From positions 1-57,720 of the forward strand of contig NZ_JAFCKQ010000053.1 in the NCBI RefSeq assembly GCF_018130215.1: DNA of 57,720 nucleotides. Direction: 5' to 3'. Source of the stretch: Bradyrhizobium jicamae. GTDB lineage: Bacteria; Pseudomonadota; Alphaproteobacteria; Rhizobiales; Xanthobacteraceae. Below are positions 16,736 to 25,391 of the stretch, piece by piece (position 1 is the stretch's first letter; every line of letters starts with the position of its first letter). The position numbers and the translations under genes were made by a program. The notes beneath the pieces are model-generated. The model saw only the letters and a program-made list of their open reading frames with translations, was not told the DNA's origin and did not search any database.

Positions 16736-18250
16736 ATGGAACTCTTTGCCAATCTCGCTCACGGCTTCGTCGTCGCCTTCTCTCCGGTCAACCTCCTGAT
16801 GTGCCTGATCGGTGCGCTGGTCGGCACGCTGGTCGGCGTGTTGCCCGGCATCGGCACCATCGCAACCGTCGCGATGCTGCTCCCGATCACCTTCGGCCTG
16901 CCGCCGGTCGGCGCGCTGATCATGCTCGCCGGCATCTACTACGGCGCCCAGTATGGCGGTTCGACCACGTCCATCCTGGTCAATATTCCCGGCGAGGCGA
17001 CCTCCGTCGTCACCGCGCTCGACGGCTTCCAGATGGCCAAGCAGGGGCGCGCGGGACCTGCGCTCGCGATCGCCGCGATCGGCTCGTTTTTCGCCGGCTG
17101 CGTCGCCACCGTCCTGATCGCCGTGCTCGGCGCGCCGCTGACCAAGCTCGCACTGGCCTTCGGTCCGGCCGAATATTTCTCGCTGATGGTGCTCGGCCTG
17201 ATCTTCGCGGTGGTGCTCGCCAAGGGTTCGGTGCTGAAGGCGATCGCGATGATCGTGTTCGGTCTGCTGCTCTCGATGGTCGGCTCCGACATCGAGACCG
17301 GGGCCTCGCGCATGGCCTTCAACATCCCCGAACTGGCCGACGGCCTCGGCTTCGCCACGGTCGCGATGGGTGTGTTCGGCTTTGCCGAGATCATCCGCAA
17401 CCTCGACGCCGGATCCGAGATGAACCGCGACCTGGTGCAGCAGAAGATCACCGGCCTGATGCCGACGCGGAAGGACATCGCGGACTCCACGCCCGCCATC
17501 ATCCGCGGCACGATCCTCGGATCGATCCTCGGCATCCTGCCGGGCGGTGGCGCCGTGATCGCGTCGTTCGCGGCCTACACGCTGGAGAAGAAGATCGCGA
17601 AGAATCCATCGCGGTTCGGCCGCGGCGCGATCGAGGGCGTTGCGGCGCCGGAGAGCGCCAACAACGCCGCTGCGCAGACATCGTTCATCCCGCTGCTCAC
17701 GCTCGGCATCCCGCCGAATGCGGTGATGGCGCTGATGGTCGGCGCGATGACCATTCATGGCATCGTGCCGGGTCCGCAGGTGATGCAGAAGCAGCCCGAC
17801 CTGGTCTGGGGCATGATCGCCTCGATGTGGATCGGCAACCTGATGCTGATCATCATCAACCTGCCGCTGGTCGGCATCTGGGTCCGCCTGCTCCGCGTGC
17901 CCTACCGGCTGATGTTCCCCTCGATCGTGATCTTCTGCGCGATCGGCATCTACTCCGTGAACAACGCGCCGGTCGACGTCATCCTCGCGGGCGCCTTCGG
18001 CCTGATCGGCTACTGGCTGATCAAGCACGATTTCGAGCCGGCGCCGCTGTTGCTCGGCATGGTGCTGGGTCCGCTGATGGAGGAGAATCTGCGCCGTGCG
18101 CTGCTGATCTCGCGCGGCGACTGGAGCGTGTTCGTCTCGCGGCCGCTGTCGGCGGTGCTGCTGGCGATCGCCGGCGGCCTGCTGGTGCTCGCCGTGCTGC
18201 CGGCGCTGCGCGCCAAGCGCGACGAGGTGTTCGTGGAATCGGAGAGCTGA
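16736..18250 (+). CDS. tctA: Tripartite tricarboxylate transporter large membrane protein TctA
   Basis: A 504-aa inner-membrane protein with about twelve helices and the family features GVLPGIGTIATVAMLLPITF near the N-terminus and ILPGGGAVIASFAAYTLEKK in the second half; the two glycine-rich LPG motifs mark the repeated halves. It forms the transport channel for a citrate-like or other carboxylate. It follows tctB in one operon, and a G/C-rich hairpin downstream ends the transcript. The substrate is decided by TctC, which must be encoded elsewhere. Confidence 0.94.
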   Translation: MELFANLAHGFVVAFSPVNLLMCLIGALVGTLVGVLPGIGTIATVAMLLPITFGLPPVGALIMLAGIYYGAQYGGSTTSILVNIPGEATSVVTALDGFQMAKQGRAGPALAIAAIGSFFAGCVATVLIAVLGAPLTKLALAFGPAEYFSLMVLGLIFAVVLAKGSVLKAIAMIVFGLLLSMVGSDIETGASRMAFNIPELADGLGFATVAMGVFGFAEIIRNLDAGSEMNRDLVQQKITGLMPTRKDIADSTPAIIRGTILGSILGILPGGGAVIASFAAYTLEKKIAKNPSRFGRGAIEGVAAPESANNAAAQTSFIPLLTLGIPPNAVMALMVGAMTIHGIVPGPQVMQKQPDLVWGMIASMWIGNLMLIIINLPLVGIWVRLLRVPYRLMFPSIVIFCAIGIYSVNNAPVDVILAGAFGLIGYWLIKHDFEPAPLLLGMVLGPLMEENLRRALLISRGDWSVFVSRPLSAVLLAIAGGLLVLAVLPALRAKRDEVFVESES

Positions 18251-18294
18251 TCGCGCCGGCGAAACTTTATCGAGCGCAATCAAATGGATAGGGA

Positions 18295-18325
18295 GGGGCG
18301 GGACGCGGGTTCCGCCCCTTGTCGT
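18295..18325 (+). terminator. Intrinsic terminator after tctA
   Basis: GGGGCGG (18295-18301) pairs with CCGCCCC (18312-18318), followed by TTGTCGTTT. It ends the tctBA transcript before thyA. Confidence 0.65.
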
Positions 18326-18443
18326 TTGGCCCGGAGATGCTCATTTTTCCGGGTATAATCGGTGCGATCAGCCGAATCGATGTGTCGACCCGCAGCCTCG
18401 GCCGCTACATTCGCCGCACTCTCGAAGGCCCGAAACAGACGCC

Positions 18444-19238
18444 ATGAACCAGTACCACGACCTGCTCGAACGTATCCTCGCGGACGGCGCGGAGAAGCAC
18501 GACCGCACCGGCACAGGGACGCTGTCGGTCTTCGGCCACCAGATGCGCTTCAATCTGTCGGCCGGCTTCCCGATGCTGACCACCAAGCGGCTGCCGCTGA
18601 AGGCGATCGTCCACGAACTGCTCTGGTTCCTCGCCGGCGATACCAATATCAAATATCTCAACGACAACGGCGTCACGATCTGGGACGAATGGGCCGACGC
18701 CAATGGCGATCTCGGCCCGGTCTACGGCTCGCAGTGGCGCTCCTGGCCCGCGCCGGACGGACGCAGCATCGACCAGATCGCCGGCGTGATCGAAATGATC
18801 AAGCGCAATCCGGATTCGCGGCGGCTGATCGTCAGCGCGTGGAATCCGGCCGAGGTCGACAAGATGGCGCTGCCGCCGTGCCACTGCCTGTTCCAGTTCT
18901 ATGTCGCGAACGGCAAATTGTCGTGCCAGCTCTATCAGCGCTCCGGCGACGTCTTCCTGGGCGTGCCCTTCAACATCGCCTCCTATGCGCTGCTCACCAT
19001 GATGGTCGCGCAGGTCACCGGGCTGAAGCCCGGCGACTTCGTGCACTCGCTCGGCGATGCGCATCTCTACTCGAACCATCTCGAGCAGGCGCGCCTGCAA
19101 TTGACGCGGCCGACGCGACCGCTGCCGACGATGGCGATCAATCCCGACGTGAAGGACATCTTCGCGTTCCGCTACGAGGATTTCAAACTCGAGGGCTATG
19201 ATCCGCATCCGCATATCAAGGCCGAGGTCGCGGTGTGA
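18444..19238 (+). CDS. thyA: Thymidylate synthase
   Basis: A 264-aa enzyme, exactly the usual bacterial ThyA length, making dTMP from dUMP with methylenetetrahydrofolate. The nucleophilic Cys is in LPPCHCLFQFY, the N-terminal folate/phosphate loop is DRTGTGTLSVFGHQMRF, and the dUMP-binding segment LYQRSGDVFLGVPFNIASYA is intact. It is followed by a GNAT gene and folA; thyA and folA together form the standard thymidylate cycle, since ThyA oxidises the folate that DHFR then reduces. Confidence 0.98.
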   Translation: MNQYHDLLERILADGAEKHDRTGTGTLSVFGHQMRFNLSAGFPMLTTKRLPLKAIVHELLWFLAGDTNIKYLNDNGVTIWDEWADANGDLGPVYGSQWRSWPAPDGRSIDQIAGVIEMIKRNPDSRRLIVSAWNPAEVDKMALPPCHCLFQFYVANGKLSCQLYQRSGDVFLGVPFNIASYALLTMMVAQVTGLKPGDFVHSLGDAHLYSNHLEQARLQLTRPTRPLPTMAINPDVKDIFAFRYEDFKLEGYDPHPHIKAEVAV

Positions 19239-19246
19239 GGGATTGA

Positions 19247-19732
19247 ATGTCTCTCACCATCCGCCGCGCGCGGCCCAATGAGGCGGGACTGGTGTTCGCG
19301 CTGGTCCGCGAACTCGCCGACTACGAAAAGCTCGCGCACGAGGTTCGCGCCAGCGAGGCCGACATCGCCGAGGCGCTGTTCGGCGCCAATCCGCGGCTGT
19401 TCTGCGACATCGCGGAATGGAACGGTGAGCCCGCCGGCTTCGCGGTCTGGTTCGTCAACTTCTCGACCTTTTCCGGCCGCCACGGCATCTATCTGGAGGA
19501 TCTGTTCGTGCGCCCGGCGCTGCGCGGCAAGGGCATCGGCAAGGCGCTGCTCGCGCATCTGGCGAAAGAGTGCCTCGCCAACGGCTGGTCGCGGCTGCAA
19601 TGGGCGGTGCTCGACTGGAACGCGCCCTCGATCGCCTTCTACAAATCGCTCGGCGCCGAACTGATGGACGAATGGACGATCTGCCGCGTCTCGGGTCCGG
19701 CGCTTGACGCGCTTGCGGACGGGGGGCGCTGA
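19247..19732 (+). CDS. GNAT family N-acetyltransferase
   Basis: A 161-aa single GNAT domain. The acetyl-CoA pyrophosphate loop is visible in VRPALRGKGIGKALLAHLAKE (about residues 86-106), and the C-terminal half has the typical WNAPSIAFYKSLGAE. The closest general type is the small diamine/amino-group acetyltransferases, but the substrate cannot be assigned. It lies between thyA and folA, 8 bp after the first and overlapping the second by one base, so it belongs to the operon without an evident folate role. Confidence 0.88.
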   Translation: MSLTIRRARPNEAGLVFALVRELADYEKLAHEVRASEADIAEALFGANPRLFCDIAEWNGEPAGFAVWFVNFSTFSGRHGIYLEDLFVRPALRGKGIGKALLAHLAKECLANGWSRLQWAVLDWNAPSIAFYKSLGAELMDEWTICRVSGPALDALADGGR

Positions 19733-20244
19733 TGGAGATCGTGCTCTTCGTCGCCGCCGCGGAGAATGGCGTGATCGGACGTGACAACACCATTCCGTGG
19801 CGCCTGAAAACCGACCAGCAGCGCCTGAAGGCGATGACCCTGAACAAGCCTGTTGTGATGGGGCGCAAGACCTTTGAATCGCTGCGCCGGCCGCTGCCGG
19901 GACGCACCAACATCGTGGTGACGCGCAATCCGGACTACCGGGCGCGCGGCGCCGTGGTCACGACCTCCTTCGAGCACGCCCATGCGATCGCGCTTGGCGA
20001 CGCGCTGCGGCGTTTCGCCACCGAGATCGCTGTGATCGGCGGCGCGGAAATCTATGCGCAGTGGATGGGCGCCGCCGACCGCCTCGAGATCACCGAAGTC
20101 CATGCCCGTCCCGACGGCGACACGCACTTTGCCACAATCGATCCGAACGACTGGGAGGAGGCGGCGCGTGTCCGCCATCCCGCCGGCGAGGGCGACAGCG
20201 TCGACTTCTCCTATGTGACATATCGTCGGCGCCGCCAGGGTTAA
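19732..20244 (+). CDS. folA: Dihydrofolate reductase
   Basis: A 170-aa NADPH-dependent enzyme that regenerates tetrahydrofolate. Typical DHFR motifs are present: GVIGRDNTIPWRLKTD, with the active-site acid as the Asp after KT; VVMGRKTFESL; LPGRTNIVVTRN; and AVIGGAEIYAQWM. Length is normal for bacteria. The start overlaps the stop of the GNAT gene as TGATG. It completes the thyA-folA thymidylate pathway unit. Confidence 0.96.
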   Translation: MEIVLFVAAAENGVIGRDNTIPWRLKTDQQRLKAMTLNKPVVMGRKTFESLRRPLPGRTNIVVTRNPDYRARGAVVTTSFEHAHAIALGDALRRFATEIAVIGGAEIYAQWMGAADRLEITEVHARPDGDTHFATIDPNDWEEAARVRHPAGEGDSVDFSYVTYRRRRQG

Positions 20245-20256
20245 CCAATGTTTGCA

Positions 20257-20333
20257 TTGACAATTATGCCCCGGGGCATAGCTCGTCCCGCCAGGAAGCT
20301 TGCGTTGTAAGGGTCCCGACGGTCCCCTATAAC
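20257..20333 (+). promoter_or_regulatory. hflK upstream region: palindrome and promoter-like boxes
   Basis: A perfect 16-bp palindrome (TATGCCCC/GGGGCATA) occupies 20265-20280, directly after a TTGACA hexamer at 20257-20262. A second promoter-like pair, TTGTAA (20305-20310) and TATAAC (20328-20333) with 17-bp spacing, lies closer to the hflK start at 20390. The palindrome could be an operator or a stem in the 5' leader; which box is used is unknown. Confidence 0.5.
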
Positions 20334-20389
20334 CGGGCCGGACATTCGAGCCGGGGCGTCCGAGCCCGGGCTTGTCGAGGAGATGTTTG

Positions 20390-21529
20390 ATGCCGTGGAA
20401 GAATCAGGGCGGGGGGCCGTGGGGCTCGGGTCCGAAAGGCCCATGGGGCACCGGTCCGCAATCGGTCGGGCCAAGGCCGCCGGACCTTGAGGACCTGCTG
20501 CGTCGTGGCCAGGATCGGCTGCAGCAATGGTTGCCGGGCGGTCATTTCAGCGGCATCGGCATCGTGCTGGTGCTGGTTGCGGCGCTGGCGATCTGGTTCG
20601 CCTCCGGCATCTTCCGGGTCCAGTCCGAAGAACTCGGCGTCGTGCTGCGCTTCGGAAAATATGAGCGCGATGCACAGCCCGGCCTGCGCTATCACTTGCC
20701 GTATCCGATCGAAACCGTGCTGCTGCCCAAGGCGCTGCGCGTCAACACGATCTCGATCGGCATGACCCTGATCGACGATCCAGCCCGGCGCGGTCGCAGC
20801 ATCCGCGACGTGCCGGAGGAGAGCCTGATGCTGACCGGCGACGAGAACATCGTCGACGTCGACTTCACGGTGTTGTGGCGCATCAAGCCGGGCGGGGCCG
20901 GCGCCTACCTGTTCAACATCCAGAATCCCGAAGGCACCGTGAAGGCGGTGGCCGAGAGCGCGATGCGCGAGGTGATCGGCCGCTCCGAGATTCAGCCGAT
21001 CCTCACCGGCGCGCGCACCCAGACCGAAACCACCGTGCAGGAACTGATGCAGAAGACGCTCGATACCTACGGCGCGGGCATCCAGATCACGCAGGTGCAG
21101 ATGCAGAAGGTCGACCCGCCGGCACAGGTCATCGATTCATTCCGTGACGTGCAGGCGGCGCGCGCCGACCTCGAGCGCGCGCAGAACGAGGCGCAGACCT
21201 ACGCCAACCGCGTGGTGCCCGAGGCTCGCGGCCGTGCCGCGCAGATCATCCAGGCCGCCGAAGGCTACAAGGAGCAGGCGGTCGCCGAGGCCAAGGGCCA
21301 GAGCGCGCGCTTCCTCAAGGTCTACGAAGAGTACAAGAAGGCTCCCGACGTGACGCGTGAACGCATCTATCTGGAAACCATGGAGCGCGTGCTCGGCGGT
21401 TCCGATAAGCTGGTCTATGACGGCGCTCCGGGCCAGAACATCGTGCCCTATCTCCCCCTCGGCGAACTGACGGCCAAGCGTCCGGCCGCTCCGGCACCGG
21501 CCGGACAGCCGCAGGGAGGCTCGCGATGA
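20390..21529 (+). CDS. hflK: HflK, modulator of the FtsH protease
   Basis: A 379-aa SPFH/band-7 protein. The N-terminal 50 residues are Gly/Pro-rich and cytoplasmic, followed by one membrane helix (IGIVLVLVAALAIWFASGIF, about residues 56-75), and then the band-7 domain and a long helical region rich in Ala/Glu (NEAQTYANRVVPEARGRAAQ). With HflC it forms the large membrane cage around FtsH. ATG 20390 follows GAGGAG; the frame is open slightly upstream to a TTG. It overlaps hflC by ATGA. Confidence 0.95.
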   Translation: MPWKNQGGGPWGSGPKGPWGTGPQSVGPRPPDLEDLLRRGQDRLQQWLPGGHFSGIGIVLVLVAALAIWFASGIFRVQSEELGVVLRFGKYERDAQPGLRYHLPYPIETVLLPKALRVNTISIGMTLIDDPARRGRSIRDVPEESLMLTGDENIVDVDFTVLWRIKPGGAGAYLFNIQNPEGTVKAVAESAMREVIGRSEIQPILTGARTQTETTVQELMQKTLDTYGAGIQITQVQMQKVDPPAQVIDSFRDVQAARADLERAQNEAQTYANRVVPEARGRAAQIIQAAEGYKEQAVAEAKGQSARFLKVYEEYKKAPDVTRERIYLETMERVLGGSDKLVYDGAPGQNIVPYLPLGELTAKRPAAPAPAGQPQGGSR

Positions 21530-22428
21530 GATCACCTGTCACGGGCATCGCCGCCCTGATCGTCCTGTTCGTCCTGATCATCGTCGCCTACGGCTCGGTC
21601 TTCACCGTGCAGCAGACCGAGCAGGCCCTCGTGGTCCGTTTCGGCAAACCGGTCGACGTCGTCACCGAGCCGGGCCTGAACTTCAAGGTTCCGTTCACCG
21701 ACAGCGTGATCCTGATCGACAAGCGCATCCTCGACCTCGAAAACCCGTCGCAGGAAATCATCGCCTCCGACCAGAAGCGGCTCGTCGTCGACGCCTTCGC
21801 CCGCTACCGGATCAAGGACGCGCTGCGCTTCTACACCAGCGTCGGCTCGATCCAGGCCGCCAATCTGCAGCTGACGACTCTCTTGAACGCGTCGCTGCGC
21901 CGCGTGCTCGGCGAGGTCAACTTCATCGCCGTTGTCCGCGACGAGCGCGAGAAGCTGATGTCGCGGATTCGCGACCAGCTCGACAAGGAGGCCGACGGCT
22001 ACGGCATCCAGGTCGTCGACGTCAGGATCCGCCGCGCCGATCTGCCCGAGCAGAACAGCCAGGCGGTCTATCAGCGGATGCAGACCGAGCGTCAACGCGA
22101 GGCCGCCGAGTTCCGCGCCCAGGGTGCCCAGAAAGGCCAGGAGATCCGCTCCAGGGCCGACCGCGAGGCAACCGTGATCGTCGCCGAGGCCAATTCGACC
22201 GCGGAGCAGACGCGCGGCGCGGGTGATGCCGAGCGCAACCGACTGTTTGCCGAAGCCTACACCAAGGATCCGGACTTCTTCGCCTTCTATCGCTCGATGT
22301 CGGCGTATGAGAACGGCCTGAAAGCGGGCGACACGCGCTTCCTGTTGCGGCCGGACTCCGATTTCTTCAGGTATTTCGGCAGTGCCAGCGGCAAGCCGCC
22401 CGAGGCGGCTTCAACGCCCAAACAGTAG
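21526..22428 (+). CDS. hflC: HflC, modulator of the FtsH protease
   Basis: A 300-aa partner of HflK with a single N-terminal membrane helix (IAALIVLFVLIIVAYGSVFTV) and an SPFH/band-7 domain that begins QQTEQALVVRFGKPV. The helical segment QRMQTERQREAAEFRAQG is typical. The start overlaps the hflK stop by four bases, giving coupled translation of the two subunits in equal amounts. Length is normal for the family. Confidence 0.95.
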   Translation: MRSPVTGIAALIVLFVLIIVAYGSVFTVQQTEQALVVRFGKPVDVVTEPGLNFKVPFTDSVILIDKRILDLENPSQEIIASDQKRLVVDAFARYRIKDALRFYTSVGSIQAANLQLTTLLNASLRRVLGEVNFIAVVRDEREKLMSRIRDQLDKEADGYGIQVVDVRIRRADLPEQNSQAVYQRMQTERQREAAEFRAQGAQKGQEIRSRADREATVIVAEANSTAEQTRGAGDAERNRLFAEAYTKDPDFFAFYRSMSAYENGLKAGDTRFLLRPDSDFFRYFGSASGKPPEAASTPKQ

Positions 22429-22523
22429 CGCCGCCCACAGTCGCGTCACGACACGGCGGCGATGCGAAAAACCGCATCTCCGCTCCTTCAAGAAGAATGC
22501 ATCAAGCGGGAGGTTGCCATCCG

Positions 22524-22724
22524 ATGAGGTCAATAGCGTTCGGCGACTTCCTCATCGGATTGGGAATCCTGTTCGTGCTCGAAGGCATCCTGTTCGCCGC
22601 AAGCCCGGCATGGATGCGGCGCGCGATGAAGAGCGCGCTGGCGACGCCCGACAACATCCTGCGTGTCGTCGGCATCGGCTCGGCGGTCGTCGGGTTGATC
22701 CTGATCTGGCTGGTGCGGCGCTGA
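22524..22724 (+). CDS. DUF2065 small membrane protein
   Basis: A 66-aa protein made of two hydrophobic helices (FGDFLIGLGILFVLEGILFA and VVGIGSAVVGLILIWLVRR) around a short loop with PAWMRRAMK. This matches DUF2065 and the family is often found next to hflKC. Its function is unknown; position suggests an accessory role in the HflKC/FtsH or DegP system. The ATG at 22524 is used because the frame further upstream shows no family features. Confidence 0.82.
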   Translation: MRSIAFGDFLIGLGILFVLEGILFAASPAWMRRAMKSALATPDNILRVVGIGSAVVGLILIWLVRR

Positions 22725-22887
22725 TCGCTTCCGTGTTCCCGCGCGACAGGCGAACCGGAACGAAATCGTGAGCCTTGCGTGGCCGGTTTTTCGCCGAAAT
22801 GCCCGGCTGAGATGCTTGCGCCGCGCGCCGGTTCGGGCGCACTCTGTGAGCAACGATCTTGACCCGTTTCCCTGGAGAGATTCCGAC

Positions 22888-24387
22888 ATGACCGCTGTCA
22901 GACCAGCCCTGAGCCGTCGCCTCCGCCTGATGGGAGCTGCGATCTCGATCGGTGCTGCGTGCACGCTGAACTCGGTGCCGGCGTTCGCGCGCGGTCCCGA
23001 GGGCATCGCCGACATCGCCGAGAAGGTGATCGACGCCGTCGTCAACATCTCGACCTCGCAGACCATCGACGCCAAGGGCGGCGGCGCGATGCCGCAACTG
23101 CCGCCGGGCTCTCCGTTCGAGGAATTCTTCGACGACTTCTTCAAGAACCGCCGCGGCCCCGGCGGCAAGGGCGGCGACAAGAGCGGCGAGTTTGCGCCAC
23201 GCAAGACCAACTCGCTCGGCTCCGGCTTCATCGTCGACACATCGGGCATCGTCGTCACCAACAACCACGTCATCGCCGACGCCGACGAAATCAACGTCAT
23301 CATGAACGATGGCACCAAGATCAAGGCGGAGGTGGTCGGCATCGACAAGAAGACCGACCTCGCGGTGCTGAAGTTCAAGCCGCCGAAGCCGCTCGTTGCG
23401 GTCAAGTTCGGCGATAGCGACAAGCTGCGTCTCGGCGACTGGGTGGTCGCGATCGGCAACCCGTTCAGCCTCGGCGGCACGGTGACCGCAGGCATCGTCT
23501 CGGCCAAGAACCGCGACATCAGCCAGGGGCCGTATGACAGCTACATCCAGACCGACGCCGCCATCAACCGCGGCAATTCCGGCGGTCCGCTGTTCAACCT
23601 CGATGGCGAAGTGATCGGCGTCAACACGCTGATCATCTCGCCGACCGGCGGCTCGATCGGCCTCGGCTTTGCCGTGCCGTCGAAGACGGTCGCGGGTGTT
23701 GTCGACCAGCTGGAGAAGTACGGCGAGTTGCGCCGCGGCTGGCTCGGCGTGCGCATCCAGCAGGTCACCGACGAGATCGCGGAGAGCCTCAACATCAAGC
23801 CGGCGCGCGGCGCGCTGGTTGCCGGTGTCGACGACAAGGGCCCGGCGAAACCGGCCGGCATCGAGCCCGGCGACGTGGTCGTGAAGTTCGACGGCAAGGA
23901 CGTCAAGGACCCCAAGGATCTGTCGCGCATCGTGGCCGACACTGCTGTCGGCAAGGAGGTCGACGTCGTCGTCATCCGCAAGGGCAACGAGGAGACCCGC
24001 AAGGTCACGCTCGGCCGCCTCGAGGATACCGACAAGGTCCAGCAGGCCAACGCCAAGCCGAAGGACGATACGGCCGAGAAGCCGGTGACGCAGAAGGCGC
24101 TGGGCCTCGATCTGGCGGCCCTGAGCAAGGACCTGCGCACCAAGTACAAGATCAAGGACAGCGTGAAGGGCGTCATCATCACCGGCGTCGACGGGAGCTC
24201 CGATGCCGCCGACAAGCGCCTGTCGGCCGGCGACGTCATCGTCGAGGTGGCGCAGGAGGCGGTCTCCAGCGCCGCCGACATCAAGAACCGCGTCGAGAAG
24301 CTGAAGAAGGACGGCAAGAAGTCGGTGCTGCTGCTCGTCTCCAATGGCGACGGCGAACTGCGCTTCGTCGCGCTGGGCGTGCAGTAA
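22888..24387 (+). CDS. degP: Periplasmic serine protease, DegP/HtrA (Do) family
   Basis: A 499-aa protease/chaperone of the periplasm. It has a signal peptide (basic N-terminus, then LMGAAISIGAACTLNSVPAFA), a trypsin-like domain with the triad His in VTNNHVIADA, Asp in KKTDLAVLKF and Ser in RGNSGGPLFN, and two PDZ domains (about residues 275-370 and 400-490). The ATG at 22888 is preferred because the signal peptide starts there. It is downstream of hflKC and DUF2065, forming a membrane-protein quality-control block. Confidence 0.94.
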   Translation: MTAVRPALSRRLRLMGAAISIGAACTLNSVPAFARGPEGIADIAEKVIDAVVNISTSQTIDAKGGGAMPQLPPGSPFEEFFDDFFKNRRGPGGKGGDKSGEFAPRKTNSLGSGFIVDTSGIVVTNNHVIADADEINVIMNDGTKIKAEVVGIDKKTDLAVLKFKPPKPLVAVKFGDSDKLRLGDWVVAIGNPFSLGGTVTAGIVSAKNRDISQGPYDSYIQTDAAINRGNSGGPLFNLDGEVIGVNTLIISPTGGSIGLGFAVPSKTVAGVVDQLEKYGELRRGWLGVRIQQVTDEIAESLNIKPARGALVAGVDDKGPAKPAGIEPGDVVVKFDGKDVKDPKDLSRIVADTAVGKEVDVVVIRKGNEETRKVTLGRLEDTDKVQQANAKPKDDTAEKPVTQKALGLDLAALSKDLRTKYKIKDSVKGVIITGVDGSSDAADKRLSAGDVIVEVAQEAVSSAADIKNRVEKLKKDGKKSVLLLVSNGDGELRFVALGVQ

Positions 24388-24398
24388 CAATTTCCGAA

Positions 24399-24478
24399 GT
24401 CGTTCCGGGGCGATGCGAAGCATCGAACCCGGAACCTCGAGATCCCGGGTTCGGTCCGGCGGACCGCCCCGGAATGAC
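24399..24478. repeat. 80-bp palindromic dispersed repeat (REP/BIME-like)
   Basis: The ends GTCGTTCCGGGGCG (24399-24412) and CGCCCCGGAATGAC (24465-24478) are inverted repeats with one mismatch. Inside, CGAACCCGG pairs with CCGGGTTCG. It fills the gap between convergent degP and serB and may act as a bidirectional terminator. Related copies are expected elsewhere in the genome. Confidence 0.75.
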
Positions 24479-24485
24479 CGCGTCC

Positions 24486-25391
24486 TTATCCCTCCACGAA
24501 TTCGTCTCGCCGATAGCCCTGCGCGTAGAGCAGCGCGGTGAGGTCGCCATGCTCGATCCGCGCCGCGGCTGCGGCCGAAACCTTCGGCTTGGCGTGATAG
24601 GCGACGCCGAGCCCGGCCGCCTGGATCATGCCGAGATCGTTGGCTCCGTCGCCGACAACGAGCGTGTCGATGTCGTCGAGATCGAAGGATTCCATCAGTT
24701 CGACGAGGGTGGCGAGCTTGGTGGCGCGCCCGAGGATCGGCTCGATCACCTCGCCGGTCAGCTTGCCGTCCGCGACCTGCAACCGGTTGGCCCGGTTCTC
24801 CTGGAAGCCGATCTTCGCCGCGACCGGGTTGGTGAACAGCGTGAAGCCGCCGGAGATCAGGCAGGTATAGGCGCCATGGGCGCGCATGGTCATGACCAGC
24901 GCCCGGCCGCCGGGCGTCGGCGTGATGCGCTTCTCCAGCACCTCGTCGACCACGCTCACCGACAGCCCCTTGAGCAGCGCCACGCGTTCGCGCAGCGCCG
25001 ATTCAAACTCGATCTCGCCGCGCATCGCGCGTTCGGTGATGGCGGCGACATGGGCCTTCAGCCCGGCGAAATCCGCCAGCTCGTCAATGCATTCCTGGCC
25101 GATCATGGTGGAATCCATGTCGGCCAGAAAAAGCTTCTTGCGCCGGGCGATCCGAGGCTGCACGACAATGTCGATCGGCAGATCGGCGCGCGCCTGGCGC
25201 AGGCGCTCTGCGAACGCCTCGATGTCGTCCTTGCTGTGGTTGGGGCTCTCGAAGGGGATATCGACCGCCACTTCGTTGAACAGCCATTGCGCCGGGCCGG
25301 CCGAAGGCAGCACTGCCCGTGCACCGTCGACGATGGTGGAGTCGAGCGCGGGGATTGCGGGATTGCAGATGAGTGTGGCGACGAGGGACAT
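24486..25391 (-). CDS. serB: Phosphoserine phosphatase
   Basis: A 301-aa HAD-superfamily enzyme, the last step of serine synthesis. HAD motif I is FLADMDSTMIGQECIDE with the nucleophile as the first Asp, motif II is LISGGFT, the Lys of motif III is in GRATKLATL, and motif IV is VVGDGANDLGM. An N-terminal domain of about 80 residues resembles the ACT-like domain of bacterial SerB. The ATG at 25391 overlaps the miaA start on the other strand within a shared CATG. The frame is open to 25505 but overlaps miaA coding sequence there. Confidence 0.95.
   Translation of the reverse strand: MSLVATLICNPAIPALDSTIVDGARAVLPSAGPAQWLFNEVAVDIPFESPNHSKDDIEAFAERLRQARADLPIDIVVQPRIARRKKLFLADMDSTMIGQECIDELADFAGLKAHVAAITERAMRGEIEFESALRERVALLKGLSVSVVDEVLEKRITPTPGGRALVMTMRAHGAYTCLISGGFTLFTNPVAAKIGFQENRANRLQVADGKLTGEVIEPILGRATKLATLVELMESFDLDDIDTLVVGDGANDLGMIQAAGLGVAYHAKPKVSAAAAARIEHGDLTALLYAQGYRRDEFVEG

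Noticed and set aside
16631..18283. A 550-codon minus-strand frame opposite tctA
   Set aside because: Composition is antisense of membrane helices; tctA fits its family throughout.
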